64,000 nucleotides of DNA from Serilophus lunatus (taxonomy: Eukaryota; Chordata; Aves; Passeriformes; Eurylaimidae). Position numbers and translations under genes: made by a program. Where the stretch lies: the NCBI GenBank assembly GCA_013399895.1, contig VXBA01001647.1, positions 2,496-66,495 on the forward strand, given 5' to 3'. The notes beneath the pieces were generated by a model. The model saw only the letters and a program-made list of their open reading frames with translations, made no database searches and was not told where the DNA came from. Of this stretch, positions 12,301 through 25,375 are shown in pieces. Each line of letters begins with the position of its first letter. Position 1 is the first letter of the stretch.

Positions 12301-14680
12301 AGGGAAGCTGGGAAATTACAGCGCCCTTGGAGAGCAGCTGTCAGACAGGTCATCTTGCTCTGGTTTGGTAAACTCATCCCTGAACATTTTGGCCTTGACT
12401 AAATTTAGGCTTTGAGGCTATCAGAGGTGGCTCTCAAACATAGAGGTAACACCTGCCAAAAAGCTTTGCCACTACTTCACTATCTCCATTCACAAACAGT
12501 AGATTGGAAGAGCTCAATGCCATGGGAATTGGTTGTGCTGTAACAGTACTGTAGAAAACATACTGTAGGAAGAGAGACTTGCAGCTTCATTCTGGTTATG
12601 CAGATCTCTTGGGTCTGTTAATAAGTCAGGAATCTTCTGAGAATAGTCCTGATTCTGAGGATCTCTGTCCTTTCTTTCCGCTAATGTATGGAAATCCTAT
12701 AAAATGGAATTGTGTCTCCAGATATTTGGACACATCCAGTTCTGGTGCTACTTAGTGAGAAAGTTTTCTTGCTGAGCTGGGCTTTTTTTTTTTTTTTTGC
12801 CAGTTAGTTTGCATAAAATGCTGAGGATTAGAAGAACTCAGCTCTTGATGTACTTAGCTCATATATTTTACATACCTTTTTGAAAGGAAATAATAATTAT
12901 GAAGATTATGAGATATCACACACCAGTTTTTCCACTATGAAATGCCTCCTGTTGTCAGAATTTCCATTCTCACTGCCTGTAAGCAAAGGCAGGGAGCATA
13001 AAACAGTGGAAGTCTCACCTTCAGTGGATTGTCTCCAAGCCTCAATACAGCATGCCTGGCATGACACATATGGAATAGCCATTGCCTTTGAACTAAAAGC
13101 TACAAGAGGTTCTTCAGAACTGCAGACAGCAAAGCTGCCAGCAATGGGAATGAGAGCTGGAAGTAAAGAACGAGAAAACTTTATAACCTCTCTCCTCTGT
13201 GTTCTTGGGTGATTGTCTGGCTGCCGTGTCAGATCCTCAGCATCAAAGGAGAGTGGCAGAGATTAGAAGCAACCTTAAATCTTTGTATAAACACTGGACA
13301 AAGTGTGTCTTATTTTGCCCCTCTGATGTCATTAGGCGAGCTCGCATTGCCTGAGACTCATCCTCACAGCCCAGGGGCAGCTCTGGGTCTTCCGTGACAA
13401 GTAGCCCACGCTTTAGACAGGGAAGAGGACTCAGTGGTGGGCTGACACCACAACACACTTTGTTGAAAGTTGGATGGCTAAGAAAGCCGTGGAGGAACTT
13501 GCCTAAGGTGGTAAAGGGCTGTTTTCTAAGAAGTTGTACAAAACCATCCCTGACTCACTGGTTTCCCAGTGTATTGCACTCGTGGAGAAAACTAAAATCC
13601 CAGGGTCCAGAGCACAGACCCACAGCTCTACCTCCCTGAGCTAGGAGCTCACTCCTCCATAAAGCATTCTAGTTACAAGGGTCATTTTTTTGCTTGCAAG
13701 CTTTACATAGAAAACCCTCGTGCATGTGACCCAAGCTAAACAGAGAAAGTTCGTAAGTTTTTGGGGGTAGCATATTCCATATTTTCTCTGCGTTTTATTG
13801 GCAAATTAATTCTAATGCATTCAAATTACATCATGAAGTGTAATATAAAGATATTTCATGAAGGTTACTTTAATAGGGTGTGAAAACTTGATGAAGGGTA
13901 ATTCAGAGGGAACTGCTTGGCCCATCTCCTATTTACTTGGAAACATTACTGCCTTAAAAAAACCTGAAATATATTGCTTGTTTTTATGGCTCAAAACCCT
14001 TTAATTTGAAGATTTTTATGACTCTCTTACAATACACATCGATTTAAATAATGTTTTAAACTAAAACGGATCATTTACTGCCAACTGTGCTTCAGGCATA
14101 TCATTGATTAGTCCAAGCGTGATAAAACAACCTTGTTTTTATTCATACTTTAAGAGAATAATAAAACCTGAATACTTGGAAATACTGAAGCAACAACTTG
14201 GCCCAGAGCTATTTAATTATGAATTATTCACATCTATTTTTTTTTCCTTTTAAATTCATGAATCCACAGCATGGTTTTGTAAAGTATATCAGTGAAACCA
14301 TGTTTCTAGTTATTAAAGGGGGAGGAAAATCAGAACACATCATATATGTAAAGGGGTCATTTTTTATTTGTCTTCTTTTGCAAGCCACTGTGAATCTCCT
14401 TGGAAATTAGTTATTCAATATTCTCACTATATTTTAATTTTTGGCCCATTGAGAGAGAATACAGAGAGAGCTACTTTGTTGAAATAACTTTTGCAAACAA
14501 ACTTTCTCACTTCCTATAACACTGGAAGTGCTTAAATTTACTCATTTAAGGATTTCACAGAAAATTGACTGGGAGCCCACTGCCCAGAACTAGTCTGGAG
14601 TAATCAGAGGAAATTACAGAAATAGAAAGATTTTTTTTGCATCTTCAGCAGAAAAGGTTCATGTAACAGTTGTAGGATGT
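9341..14680. other. Unique non-coding sequence
   Basis: No gene or CR1 copy was recognised. Two short stretches, 9359-9385 and 12266-12300, share a GACCTTGGGCAA core with the MIR/CORE class of ancient SINEs, but the match is too short to be sure. Homopolymer runs occur at about 11507-11519, 11562-11574 and 12783-12798. Between 12880 and 13639 three plus-strand frames abut (110, 62 and 81 codons). Two of them would need GTG starts and none resembles a protein family, so they are not called. The part at 13800-13870 is rich in TAAT and ATTA. Confidence 0.6.
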
Positions 14681-17600
14681 CTATCTGATGTCACACTGCT
14701 GCAAGTGAGACTTTTTCCTTGACTGCTGCAAAGTGTCAGAGACAAAAATTACTTTTGTAAGTAAAAACATCAAAGCATTCATCCACCTTTTGCAATCCTC
14801 CCATCCTGTGTAACCTAACATACACCACAATCTGAAGTGTGACAGTGGAAAGAATGAGACTAAGCACAAAGCAGATAAAATGGTCCTATGGAATGGGAAT
14901 CCCAAACTAGAGAATTGACAGATACTCAAACACCAACATTTTTCTATGCCACTAACCATGAAATGCCACCGTACATCATCCAGTCTCACAAATAATAACA
15001 TTTCAGACAAAAATATATTAAAAAGTGGCATTAGCAGACTCTGTGGAGCCTCAAATGGATCTAAGTTAAGATTTGTATCACTCACAGTTCTTCCTAGGAC
15101 TTCCAAATTTCTCTGGATGTTTGTTACTGAAGACACTCAGAATAAGTCCAGAAAATGCCAAGCAACTCAGCACAGAGCTTGCAGCAATAAAAAAATGAGA
15201 AGAAGCCAATATTTTAACTTGGCTTCAGGGCTACGTGTGGTTGCACTCTCCAGATTTATCTGCCATACTGGGCTTAGCACTAGATTAGCCTGGAGGAATT
15301 GTGCCTTTTCTCACTTTTACTCCACAACCAGGTGGGTTAGAGGACTTGTTTGAGATGGAGAAAGCTCTTATTTAAGTTAAACTCTTCATTGCATGTCTCC
15401 CTTTCTAGACTGAGGCAGTTCTGCTGCGCCAGGCTATGAGCAAATGTCTGGTGGTCAGTGAAACTTTTGTTTAACAGATAGTTTTTATAGGAGTATCAAT
15501 CAACAACAAAAAAGGGTCTTCAAGCTTTGCTTTACATTCTCTTGGGAATCTGGTGCCAGATATTAATCTTAAAACAGACATCACCATCCTCACTACAGAA
15601 CTGCATGTTTTTAAAAAATCCCAGCTCCTGATTCTACTCATCAAAATCTATATACCTCAAATTCTGCATAGATGTAGTCCCAACACCATGATGGGAATTC
15701 TCTGCACAGTTTGAGGCAAACCAAGCCACGTGTTTGAATATTTGCACCAAGGGAGCTGAACAACAGAGGTATTCTCAGCTCATTGACATTTTCTTAGTTT
15801 TATTTGGCTCATGAAATATTGAAATGCTGAAATTGGAAAGCAAAAATTATTTTAAGCTGCTGAAAATGATGAAAAGCAATGCTCTTGAGCAGTATGGCAA
15901 ATCCGTTGGGGAGTGATTAGACATTAATAGCAGGTTTGTATACTTAATAAAGTTTGCATAGCCAATTTGCACTTTATAAAGTGTGGCATTGTTCTGGAGT
16001 GTGGCCCTGATGTGGGCTTTATGAAGCATGCAGGAGGCAATACAGACTTTATGAAGTCCACACTAAGGATAAGTATCAAATTAAATAGGAAAAGCACACC
16101 AATTTCTGACTTGGAAACTTGCCTGTCTGCCCCCTGAAAGCTCCCATTTCATTGATGCCATGGGGTATCACTCAAAACGCAAGACTTAAGCATGTTTTAC
16201 TAGTTTATTAAATTATTTTAATATTGAGGTGTTCAGAATCTTAAGTAAATTCTAGTTATGAAGAAAAAATGAAAGATACTAGAAGACAGATATGAAATAG
16301 ACCAGTAGAAAAAAAAATCATCAGCACAGTCATATGTGGTCACTTGCTTTGATCTTTCCCTAGCAAGCTGTGCATTTGGGGGGAAAAGTGTGACTGGCAA
16401 AACTGTTGTGGGATTTTCCTGCAGACCTCCTTCTTCTGGAAAAAGTTATAAATAGCTCTTGAAAACTAAACAGTCATTATGGGACAACTGATAAGTTGAA
16501 GAAGGAAGGTTTATAGAGCACAGTAGAGGAAACCTGTCTCAAGTGTAAGCATTGATCACTGCAGCAAAAATCCATGGATCTTCCAAGTCTTCCTGTAATT
16601 ACTCAATTTCTTCATAATAACACAACTTTAGCAGGACAAGGGAGGAGGAAAAGTGAAAAGGAGGAGATGTGAAGACTTCACATCTAAGATCAGCCAAGAT
16701 CCTCTCAGTGCACTGCTTTCAGAGGAGGTAAGAAGCAGGTCTTTGAATCCCAGAGGACGCAGAAGGAATTGAACTTGGGTGACACTTCTCAGATGATTGT
16801 CTTCTGACCTAAAGCTACTGCATAGTACTGGAAAAATTAAATTTCACCTTCTGAATGGACATGTTTACAGCTAAGTCTTCTGCTCTGAACATTGGTTGCA
16901 AGTTTATCTTCAAAAATACCGAGGCTATTTTTGAGACAGGCATCTTGTAAAATGCACCAACACAGAACAGGAATAAGCTGTGAAAGAACTGAAATAACAA
17001 AAACTCTTGGGCAGTGTGCCTATCTTCAGATCCTGGAGAGTGGATGAAAGCACCTCACTTGCCTGAAGCAAGGTACCTGTGGAGGTGGGATTCAAGGTGC
17101 CACCTCTCTCTCTCAGAGTTTGTTCTCAGCTCTTGGCTTACCTTGTCAGCTGTTGCTGAGGTCACACTTTCCCACAATTCCCACAATTTCCCACTGTAAA
17201 GGGAACTAAAGCATACAAATGTGAATTCTGCTGACCATATGCCAGGGGGCTGGATACCTAAAAGTGTGCTCTTGTGCATGGATATTAGACAAGTACATAG
17301 CTCACGATGTCTTGACCTTCAGTGAGGGCACACACTGGTTCTGAATGGCTGTTCTCTAAGTTTCAAATGGGGCAAAACTTCTTTCATCAAAAAAATATAC
17401 TGTGTTTGGCTTACATTATAAATAATGAAACTTCCGAGTTTTTCCTTAATTTCTCAATGCATGGGTTGCCTGTGAAAACACAGAAAATAGATGGTTTATT
17501 AAAAAACAGACACAAAAATTAACTGCTCTAAATATTGCATGGATTTTTCCCCACTTAGCAAGCTATCGATTAGATTATCTTAACTCATTTTTGGAAAAAC

Positions 17601-20179
17601 TGACTGTGCAGTTCATATTTTGATTGATCACTCCAGAAAACCTATACTTTTAGTTGTCTTGCAGGCAGCATTTTAGCAGGGCTTGAGTTGCTACATTGTG
17701 AACACTGGAAAGATTCTTTTCATTTTTAATTCAAAAATTATTAAAGTGTGACATTACAAAGCAGATGACACAATCTTTCCAGCTACCAAATGTATGAGCT
17801 AAGATGATTGATTTTATCTAGTTTAAATCAGTATGAAATTGATTAAATGACCTGGCAAATTCTGTCATTCAGCTTGAGAGATACAAACCCAGTACAATAT
17901 TCTGACAGCTGCTTCATTGCTTGTGCATTACTTAACAACTGAAATACAGCAGTTTGTGTATGACTGGGCAATGTACAGATATTGTTTTAGAGCATCGTTA
18001 TGAGTCTGGTAAATAGGTTTAGACTAAAGATATGAGTGCAAACTCACTGTAATTTTTTGTAGCAGTGTTTAAAGGGCTCATGATTGGCAGCATAACTGAT
18101 TGTATTGACCAAAAGAGCCGAGGACATCTGGCTTTCTAGCCCTACAGCTGAAAGACCTTATGTTATAAAACATACAGTGTGAGAGGGGAAAAGACAGTTG
18201 TAGGCTGAAAATATAAGCAGGGGTCAAAGTTTAGAGAAGTCCAATCCTGTCAGCAATATTTCTCCAATGAGGGGTGAATGATGTAGGGCTGTTGGGCAAT
18301 GCAGAAATGTCGTTGAATTGTTGACCAACACATAGTTGAGCTGATGGCTGAATGTCCGTGATAACCTCAAGGATCCCTCCACTTTACCTGAAGATGAGAG
18401 GAACAGTTTACATTACAAATGCTTTCTTTACCAAAAGTGTCCCATGGCCCATACATTCAGCTGTTTCACCAGGCTTCAAGTCTGTACAGTGTTAACTGTT
18501 TAAGATAAATTAGTGCTTATTAAAATTATCAACATTAATCCCTGTTTTCCATGCTTACAGTTCAGGAAACAATGCATCCATTCAAATTCATGGCAAGTGA
18601 GTTATGAAGGGACCAAAGTCCTCTGTTCACTATAATTTACAGTTTGATGCCCTTTTTTTAAACGCTAGTGACAAAGTTGAGGTCATAAGCATAAAATCTT
18701 TGCTTTTGCGGTTCACAAAAAGACATAGGATTTTTTAGGCCCTGCTTATAACATGGGCTGTTAAAAAAGAAAAAACTCTATTGGATTAGAAAAAAATTAT
18801 TATTTCTAAGCATAAAATAAGAAATTAAGATGCTCCTTTACATAAGACCAAGTGCTACACAGTAGCATATATGTCTTTTTTTGTCAGTGACCAGTGAAAG
18901 AATATATATTGAAAATTGTGAAAATTGTGCTCAAGAAAGGAGGAAAGTAGAGATCTTTACTCTTTCAAAGTCACAATAATACATTTCAATGACAAAATAA
19001 AATTCACACCAAGTTGGCTGGCATTTTGAAATGTGCTAACTCAGCATACTGACGAAGTTTCTGCTGAATTGAGCATTTTTTATTCTTTGAAACAAACATC
19101 TGTGATTCAGTGTGATAGATTTTAGTATAGATAGAGAATACAACAAGATGTTTTTTAGAGAAAAAACATCAGCATGAATGAATGGTTCTTGCAAGCTCCA
19201 CAATACTCTTTTTTAAATTATTTTGAATAATAGATTTCTCTCCAGATTATTCCTATCGAATAAGAATAATCATTTGTATTATCAAGTGAAGTCAACAGAG
19301 CAGATAAAAGGGTATTTTTTCCTCCACACATGGTATCAACCATTTTAAATTAGAATTTTTATATAGTATACTAAACTACAGCATTTGTGTATGTCAGTGG
19401 TGTAAGGTGACAATACACTGAGTTGAAAGCTGCAAAGGCACAATAGGTAGTGTTGTAAAGCACACTACAAGTCACAGAATCATTCACTTGTATTACTTGT
19501 TTTCACAGTATCCCTAGGTGAGGCTACTCAAAGTAATTCTAAGCAAGAGCAGGCGGTGGGGGGGAAAGTGAATTCGTTCTGGAATCCTTAGGAAAAGGAA
19601 GTTACTTTCCACCTCCCAATTAGAACTGATTAGTTTCAGCCTTGGACTCTCAATATTTTCCTAGTCAAATTAATCCCACCCACTAGCTACGTGTGGCATT
19701 TTACAGTTCTTTCCCCAGCTTTTATAAAAGACTTTCTGCAATATGGGCCCCAAATCAGTCAACTTATTAATTTTCAAGGAGCACAGGCTGTAAGCAGAAC
19801 ATACGGTCATTACTCCTTGCAATCCCAGACCTAGCATCCTTAAGGAAGCATGAAAGTTCTCTAGACACTTGGAAAAGACCATTGCATAACATTTAATTTA
19901 GTGTTCAGTCATGATTTCATCACTGGGTTCAGATGATAAAGTGGATACAGATGTTCATTAGCAACAAGAACATATGCAAACAACAAAGCATTCCAAGAAG
20001 CTGCTAGCAACTGAAGAGTCCAAGGCTGACCATCACATGCTGCAGAGTCACAAACATCTCTCTTTAGATCAAAACTGAAATCTAACTACCCCACAACCTA
20101 TAGGAGTCCATAGGAGATTTTTCTCATCCTACACATATGTCAAGGGTACGACCATTTTATACTGGATATCTTTAAGTCT
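14681..20179. other. Unique non-coding sequence, with a 151-codon chance frame
   Basis: A minus-strand frame of 151 codons (14681-15136) overlaps a plus-strand frame of 135 codons (14946-15353). Neither shows a domain, signal peptide or compositional bias that I recognise. In 64 kb of moderately AT-rich DNA, one or two frames of this length are expected by chance, so neither is called. The rest, particularly 17520-19300, is AT-rich with no recognisable repeat. Confidence 0.55.
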
Positions 20180-20620
20180 CAGTGGCCTAAGACAGGTCTG
20201 GAGCACAAGTCTGATGAGGAGCAACTGAGGGAGCTGGGGGTGTTCAGCCTGGAGCAAAGGAGGCTCAGGAGGCACCTTATTACCCTCTACAACTCCCGAA
20301 CAGGAGGTTTTAGGTAGGTGGTGGTCAGCCTCTCCTCTCAAGTAACAAGCACTAGGACGAGAAGAAATGGCTTCAAGTTGTGCCAGGGGAGGTTTAGATT
20401 GGACATCAGCATCCAGGAAAAATGTCTTCGCTAAGGGGTTGGTCAGGAATTGAAAGAGGCTGCCCAAGGAAGTGGTAGAATCATTATCTCTGGAGGTCTT
20501 CAGAAGTCCCATGGACGTGACCCTTGGGGACAAGATTTGATGGTGAAGATGGCAGTGCTGGTTTAACAGTTGGACTCAATGAACTTAGTGGTCTTTTTCA
20601 ACCATAATTATTCTATTTTT
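20180..20620 (+). mobile_element. CR1 LINE fragment, 3' end, plus strand
   Basis: A 5'-truncated CR1 non-LTR retrotransposon of about 440 bp. It begins near the typical 'GAGCACAAGTCTGATGAGGAG' region and runs through 'TTCAGCCTGGAG', 'GGAGGCTCAGGAGG' and the conserved AGGTTTAGATTGGACATCAG segment. It ends with GGACTCAATGAACTTAGTGG and TTCTATTTTTCTA, a decayed version of the avian CR1 3' terminus. It has the usual CR1 shape, missing its 5' part and keeping the 3' UTR. Point changes and small indels suggest moderate age. A minus-strand frame across it (20129-20533) is only the reverse of the element. Confidence 0.95.
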
Positions 20621-22306
20621 CTAAGCATGCAGAAGCATTTGCAGCTTTCCACCTGACCAGCATTTGGTCCTAGTCATCTTTTACCACAGTCTTCCTCACC
20701 ACCTCTTTTTCCAAAAATCTCTACCGGCTGAGGGCAGAGATTCACAGCCTGGCTTTCTTGGTTTATTTCTGGTGGCAACAAGAGGTAATGAGAAAGATTC
20801 CTCCTGAGGCCTTTCCCAGAGGTATTTTCTCTCCCAGCTTCCTCGTGAGGAGGAAATCTCAAAGAAGATCATCTGCAGGGAGCGACAGCTTCTGTTTGTC
20901 ATGTCAAATGTCCCCATACTCTGGAGAGAATCATTCACACAGAGAAGATTGACCAAAACGATTAACATACAGCCGGTTTATCCACACATGGCTCAGCCAA
21001 CTAATAAGCCAGCACCTTTATGCATTTTCTGCCTTTTAACCTCCCAATTTCCAGACTTATGATATTCATCCCTTCGAGCAGCACCATATTTTAGGGGATG
21101 CTGAACACACAATTGATGAAGATGAGTTTGTGGCTAATCTGGCATGTCTGAGACATTTCTCATCAGCCACAAGATGTCAGTGTTGCTGAATGTTATTATT
21201 CTTACCTGCACAGAAGCATCAGTAGATGTTAATGAGGGTGGCTGGTAACACCAGGCTCTATGCAGTGAGTCTAAAAAAACCCACAAGAAATAACACACAA
21301 GCACGGGCAACACAAATTTGCAAAGAAAAGTGTGGTTTGGCATTAACTACATTAAGTGAAACTTGAACTACATGGCAATTGCTGCCACCTACTCTCGATC
21401 TTTGTGTCTTTCTACAGGTCCCAACTCATGAGCACTTGAGCACAAGAGATGGTTCCTGCACAACAACATCACTGAGAAAGGAGCAAGCAGAGATGATAGC
21501 ACATCTGTCTCATTACAAAAGAATTAGCCCATTCCTCCAGAAATGAGGCTGTCCAGGAACCCCGACTCTACCAATTCTCACTAAATGTAATATCTTAAAT
21601 CAAAGAACATGCCAATAGCTATCTCCGTGCTTTGGTATTTATTACCACTCTGGCTCTGGCAGCAAACTCTGCTCACATGGCTCTATCATGGAGATCTTTC
21701 CATGCCCAGACTTGTTTCCTCTCTGGATCACTTCCCCGATTGTATGAATACACATTTTTTAGGGCAAAATCAGTTTACTGGACTATCTAGTTTTAAAACA
21801 CCCTTTCTTCACACCCTTTCCTCTTCCCAACCCTTCCCAAAAGGCCAAGGTCAGGCAGACGGGGAACTTTTGAACCGATATTGTTCTGGACTTGGTGTAT
21901 TGTGAAACTGCACCTCGGATTTCCTCTGCAGACTGACTGACCAATATGTTGATTATTTTTCTGCTTCCTTCTTCATTGCAGGAGATTTGCATCACCAAAC
22001 ACTGACTTGACTTCCACTTCTAAGTATAGCAGAGCATGAGTACATTTAGCATGAGAATTCCTGTTTACATTGTGTGCTGCCATTCATGTCCTCTGAACTT
22101 GTTTACTTTTGGAATCACAGGAAGCATGACTTTGATAGGAGTGGAGACAGGACTGTTCACCTTGCAAAAAATTAGAAGAACAGAGATAAATGAATATATA
22201 CACACTTGAAATTATAAAATTATGCAGTTGCAACATGGTTATTTCAGCTTGGAAGTTAAGCAGACAATTTAATATTTTTGATCCATCTATACTTTCTTTT
22301 CAAAAA
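20621..22306. other. Unique non-coding sequence
   Basis: No repeat, exon or RNA gene was recognised. Open frames reach 98 codons (21609-21905, plus) with hydrophobic but unremarkable content. Frames overlap on both strands at 20674-20968 without family resemblance. Confidence 0.55.
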
Positions 22307-22394
22307 ATAGAATCTTAGAATCATATAATGGTTTGGTTTGGAAGTGACCTGAAAGATTGTCTAGTTCTGTCTCTGTTGCCACAGGCAGGAACAC
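22307..22394 (-). mobile_element. CR1 LINE, short 3' terminal fragment, minus strand
   Basis: Read on the plus strand it opens with ATAGAATCTTAGAATCATA and GGTTTGGTTTGGAAGTGACC. This is the reverse complement of the CR1 3' end, in which TTCCAACC is followed by ATTCTATG repeats. Similarity fades after about 90 bp. It is a severely 5'-truncated copy. Confidence 0.9.
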
Positions 22395-24200
22395 AAATAT
22401 GTCTCTTAACAACAATATACAAATATATTTCCATTAATGTATCTCCCAGTGTACAAATATATTTGAACTATGGGGGCATATATAAGGGCAAAAGATTTTA
22501 TGTAATTCTTATAACCTTTTCCTGGCTACTTTCCCTGCCCCTCTTTTTCTCCCAACGACAAAATCTGTTCTTTGCAAAATACTGCCATAGGTAAAACAAC
22601 AAAAATAAACCTCAGAGAAACTCTTTCCCATATCCAAAGCTTCCCTCCACTTGTACAGAACACCTCAAGGAGGAAAATCCATTCCCAGTTTAATAAAATC
22701 ATTCTTCATAAAAACTCCTGAAAGATCTTCCCTGTTCTATTCAATTTTCAGGTTGTAGAGACCATAAATCCCTGTATTTGTCTCTGTCCCATTTTTGCAT
22801 TGTGTTGAAGGCTTTTCTGTTAGAGTCATAGATCCTGTGTGCTTGACACGTTCTGCCTCCCTGCTAGCGACAGCAGGCACAAACATGCCAGTATTCACGG
22901 GTTTAGGTCACTGGCATGCCTGGCTGCCGGGCAGATGCACGTCTGGCTCCTCACTGTGGCACAGTGACCATTTGTCTGCACTTTCCAGCTGCCTGGAAAT
23001 CTGGTAGATTCATGCCCTAAGTGGTAGAGTTGGCAGGAATGCAGTGGCGAGATTCTTAGAAAAGCCTCATGGTTTCTGTTGAACTGGCTTGCCTCATTAA
23101 GAAGTTACATTTGCTGGGGTCATCTCAGGATGAAAATGACTGGGATTCCTTTTTTTTTTTTTCTTTTTCCTCTGGGGTCCCACCTGGTTAAGAGTGTTTC
23201 ATGCAAATTCTAAAATTTCCAAGCTATTCATCAAAAATACCTAGCCTTGCAGAGACTCTGCACTACAACTCCTTGGGGAGATAGATGTTAGTTTTCAATA
23301 GAATTCCTGGAAAAGTTAAAGAGGTGACTGAAGCGGGGTTATTTGATCCAGTTTATATGAAGGTAGCAGGCCAGCTTAGCTAAGCAAGGTATTGTGCTTC
23401 AAATAACTAGAGCAGTCTAAAAGGTAAATGCTAGGATGGCATGGGAAAGTATTTCATCAGCCCAAAACTAATGAAAACAGGGGTGGAAACACAGGAACCA
23501 GAGAGGGGAGGAGTATCTAATTTCAGGCACTCTGGTGTAAAGGTGAAGTAGCCTTATTAATGTGCACTCTGGAATAAGCCAGTACTGGCATCAGAGAGCC
23601 CTGCCCTTGGGGTATGCCTTCTACACATGCTTTTGTTTTTCCTCCTCCCTAGCATATTAGGGATTTTGCTGGTGGGAGGCAGGGTGAGGTAAAATCATAG
23701 CTTCCTTCTTTTTCAAGTGGGTACTTACAGAAAGAAAAATGTAATTCTTCTTTTAAATTGTAAAAGGACAAACTTCAGCTGTACAGCTTTATTTAGTTTC
23801 ACATGCAATAACCTTCCAAATGGTGCTTGAAAGTCAAATTTCAATATAAATGATATTGTCAGGTTAACATTAAGGTATGAGACACTACCCTTTATGTTTC
23901 TCTATCATCCCTTTCAATGTGTTGAACAGTAATTTTAGTAGAATCATAAAAATCTTCCATTTCCTCTGTAGATTTAACCAATGCCAAGAGCAGTAAAAGA
24001 GTTATGCTTCTGTCTCATTCATCTGTGTAAAGTTTGTGATTATTTTAACATCTCCATTTTTATAGGTTTTGTGTACTTATATCTGAAACCTGTTGCCTCT
24101 TTGCTGAGAAATACCTTCCCAGGAAGAACTGCTCAAACTTTTTTGTCCTTCCTTGATTCTTGCCTTCTAACAAGGATGTTACAATTGGAAGCTACAAGTT

Positions 24201-24224
24201 GGGGGGTTGGGTGTGGGGGGGGGG
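24201..24224 (+). other. G-rich tract with G-quadruplex potential
   Basis: The plus strand has six G, TT, three G, TGT, then ten G in 24 bases. The long last run can supply two G-triplets, so the sequence fits the four-tract G-quadruplex rule. It lies in AT-rich surroundings with no promoter or CpG-rich context. Confidence 0.8.
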
Positions 24225-25304
24225 TAGTAAGGAAATCCAGACATCAGTATGTTTCATAATTTGACTTCAGTGAATATTCAGTACTGTGAATTAAACAAGG
24301 GCACTGGAAAGTTTTTTAAATATGTATCAGATGCAGAAATTTAGGCCTGCAAATTTCTTAAGAAACAGAAAACAGTGGGGAGAGCAAAGATACAATCTCT
24401 GCTTAAATTGGAGCCTTTCAACACATGGCTCTGTCGCTGCAAGAAGGAAAATATGTTACCAGAACCATGTCACGAGAACGGTGGGGGCAAAGAGAGTGCA
24501 GGAAGGCTGCAGAAGTGTCGCCCCACACACTTTGGTGGCCCCACCACCACATCGCCAATGCAGCCACCTCATTCTGGTAAAAGCAACCATGCAAAAAGAT
24601 GAGCTGTGTGCCTTTTGAAATGGTAAATGCTTCAGAAAGGAGTATAGATTTCTAGTTTTTAATTATTCTCTGTTTGGACTGTGTGAAAGATATGGCTGCT
24701 TGGACAGAGGTAGTTTGATTAGCATCTCAAAATTCACAAATACATAGATTCAATTAAAAAAAAATTTGGTAGGCTTTTGGGGGATTTTTGCTTCAATATC
24801 TCTGGTGAGAAGCTTTCATCAAAATCTCCTTTGGTCTTTCTTAAGGAAAAATATTGGTTTGGCCATCTGAAAAGGAAAAATTAAATATTCCATCTCACCC
24901 CAATATTTCTGGAACATCATTTTGGGGATAGAAGAAGCATTTTGCTGCTGTTATGAATATTTGCCAAACTTCACCTTACATAATCTTCAAAAAAACTTTG
25001 AAAGTGTGCAAGTGTGTCTGGAGACACAGAAGAGGAGTTACTCAAACTTCTTCTGCCAGATACTATGAATTGCCCTCAAATTTGGTTATGGCATTAAGCC
25101 ATAGCTTTCACAGTATTACAGGGCAAGTCTTCCCATGGAAGAGCACTGGCAGGTCATCTTATTTTTCAGATGTCTTACTACAGACACCAGCTGTCTGATT
25201 TCCATGTATCTTTGCTATGAACACATAAAGAGCTATTAAATACTAAGGGCTCTGAAATAGAATGTCATAATCATCTTATCCTGGTGCCTTTTTGACACAG
25301 AAGT

Positions 25305-25375
25305 GTCTAGCTCCATTCAGTATCTGTAAGATAGATCTAATAATGCCTCTTTACAAGGCCATTGTGAACAGAAAT
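25305..25375. repeat. Possible MIR-like ancient SINE remnant
   Basis: The order 'CTAGCTCCATTCAGTATCTG', 'TAAGATAGATCTAATAATGC' and CTCTTTACAAGGCCATTGTGAA resembles the MIR segment that runs 'CTCAGTTTCCTCATCTGTAA', then AATAATAGTGCC, then a GTTGTGAG stretch. Identity is low and there are many mismatches. The call is tentative and rests on remembered family features. Confidence 0.3.

Noticed and set aside
12880..13639. Three abutting plus-strand frames that look like a small operon with overlapping stop and start
   Set aside because: Two of the three need GTG starts, none resembles a protein family, and the surrounding sequence is vertebrate with CR1 and microsatellites. The overlaps are coincidental.
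14681..15353. Overlapping long frames on both strands (151 and 135 codons)
   Set aside because: No domain, signal or splice context was seen. Length is within chance expectation for 64 kb, and openness on both strands points to local lack of stop triplets.
20129..20533. 134-codon minus-strand frame
   Set aside because: It is the reverse strand of the plus-oriented CR1 at 20180-20620.
24322..24618. Two overlapping plus-strand frames in a GC-richer patch, considered as an exon
   Set aside because: No recognisable protein motif and no consistent splice sites. Two frames open together suggests composition, not coding.
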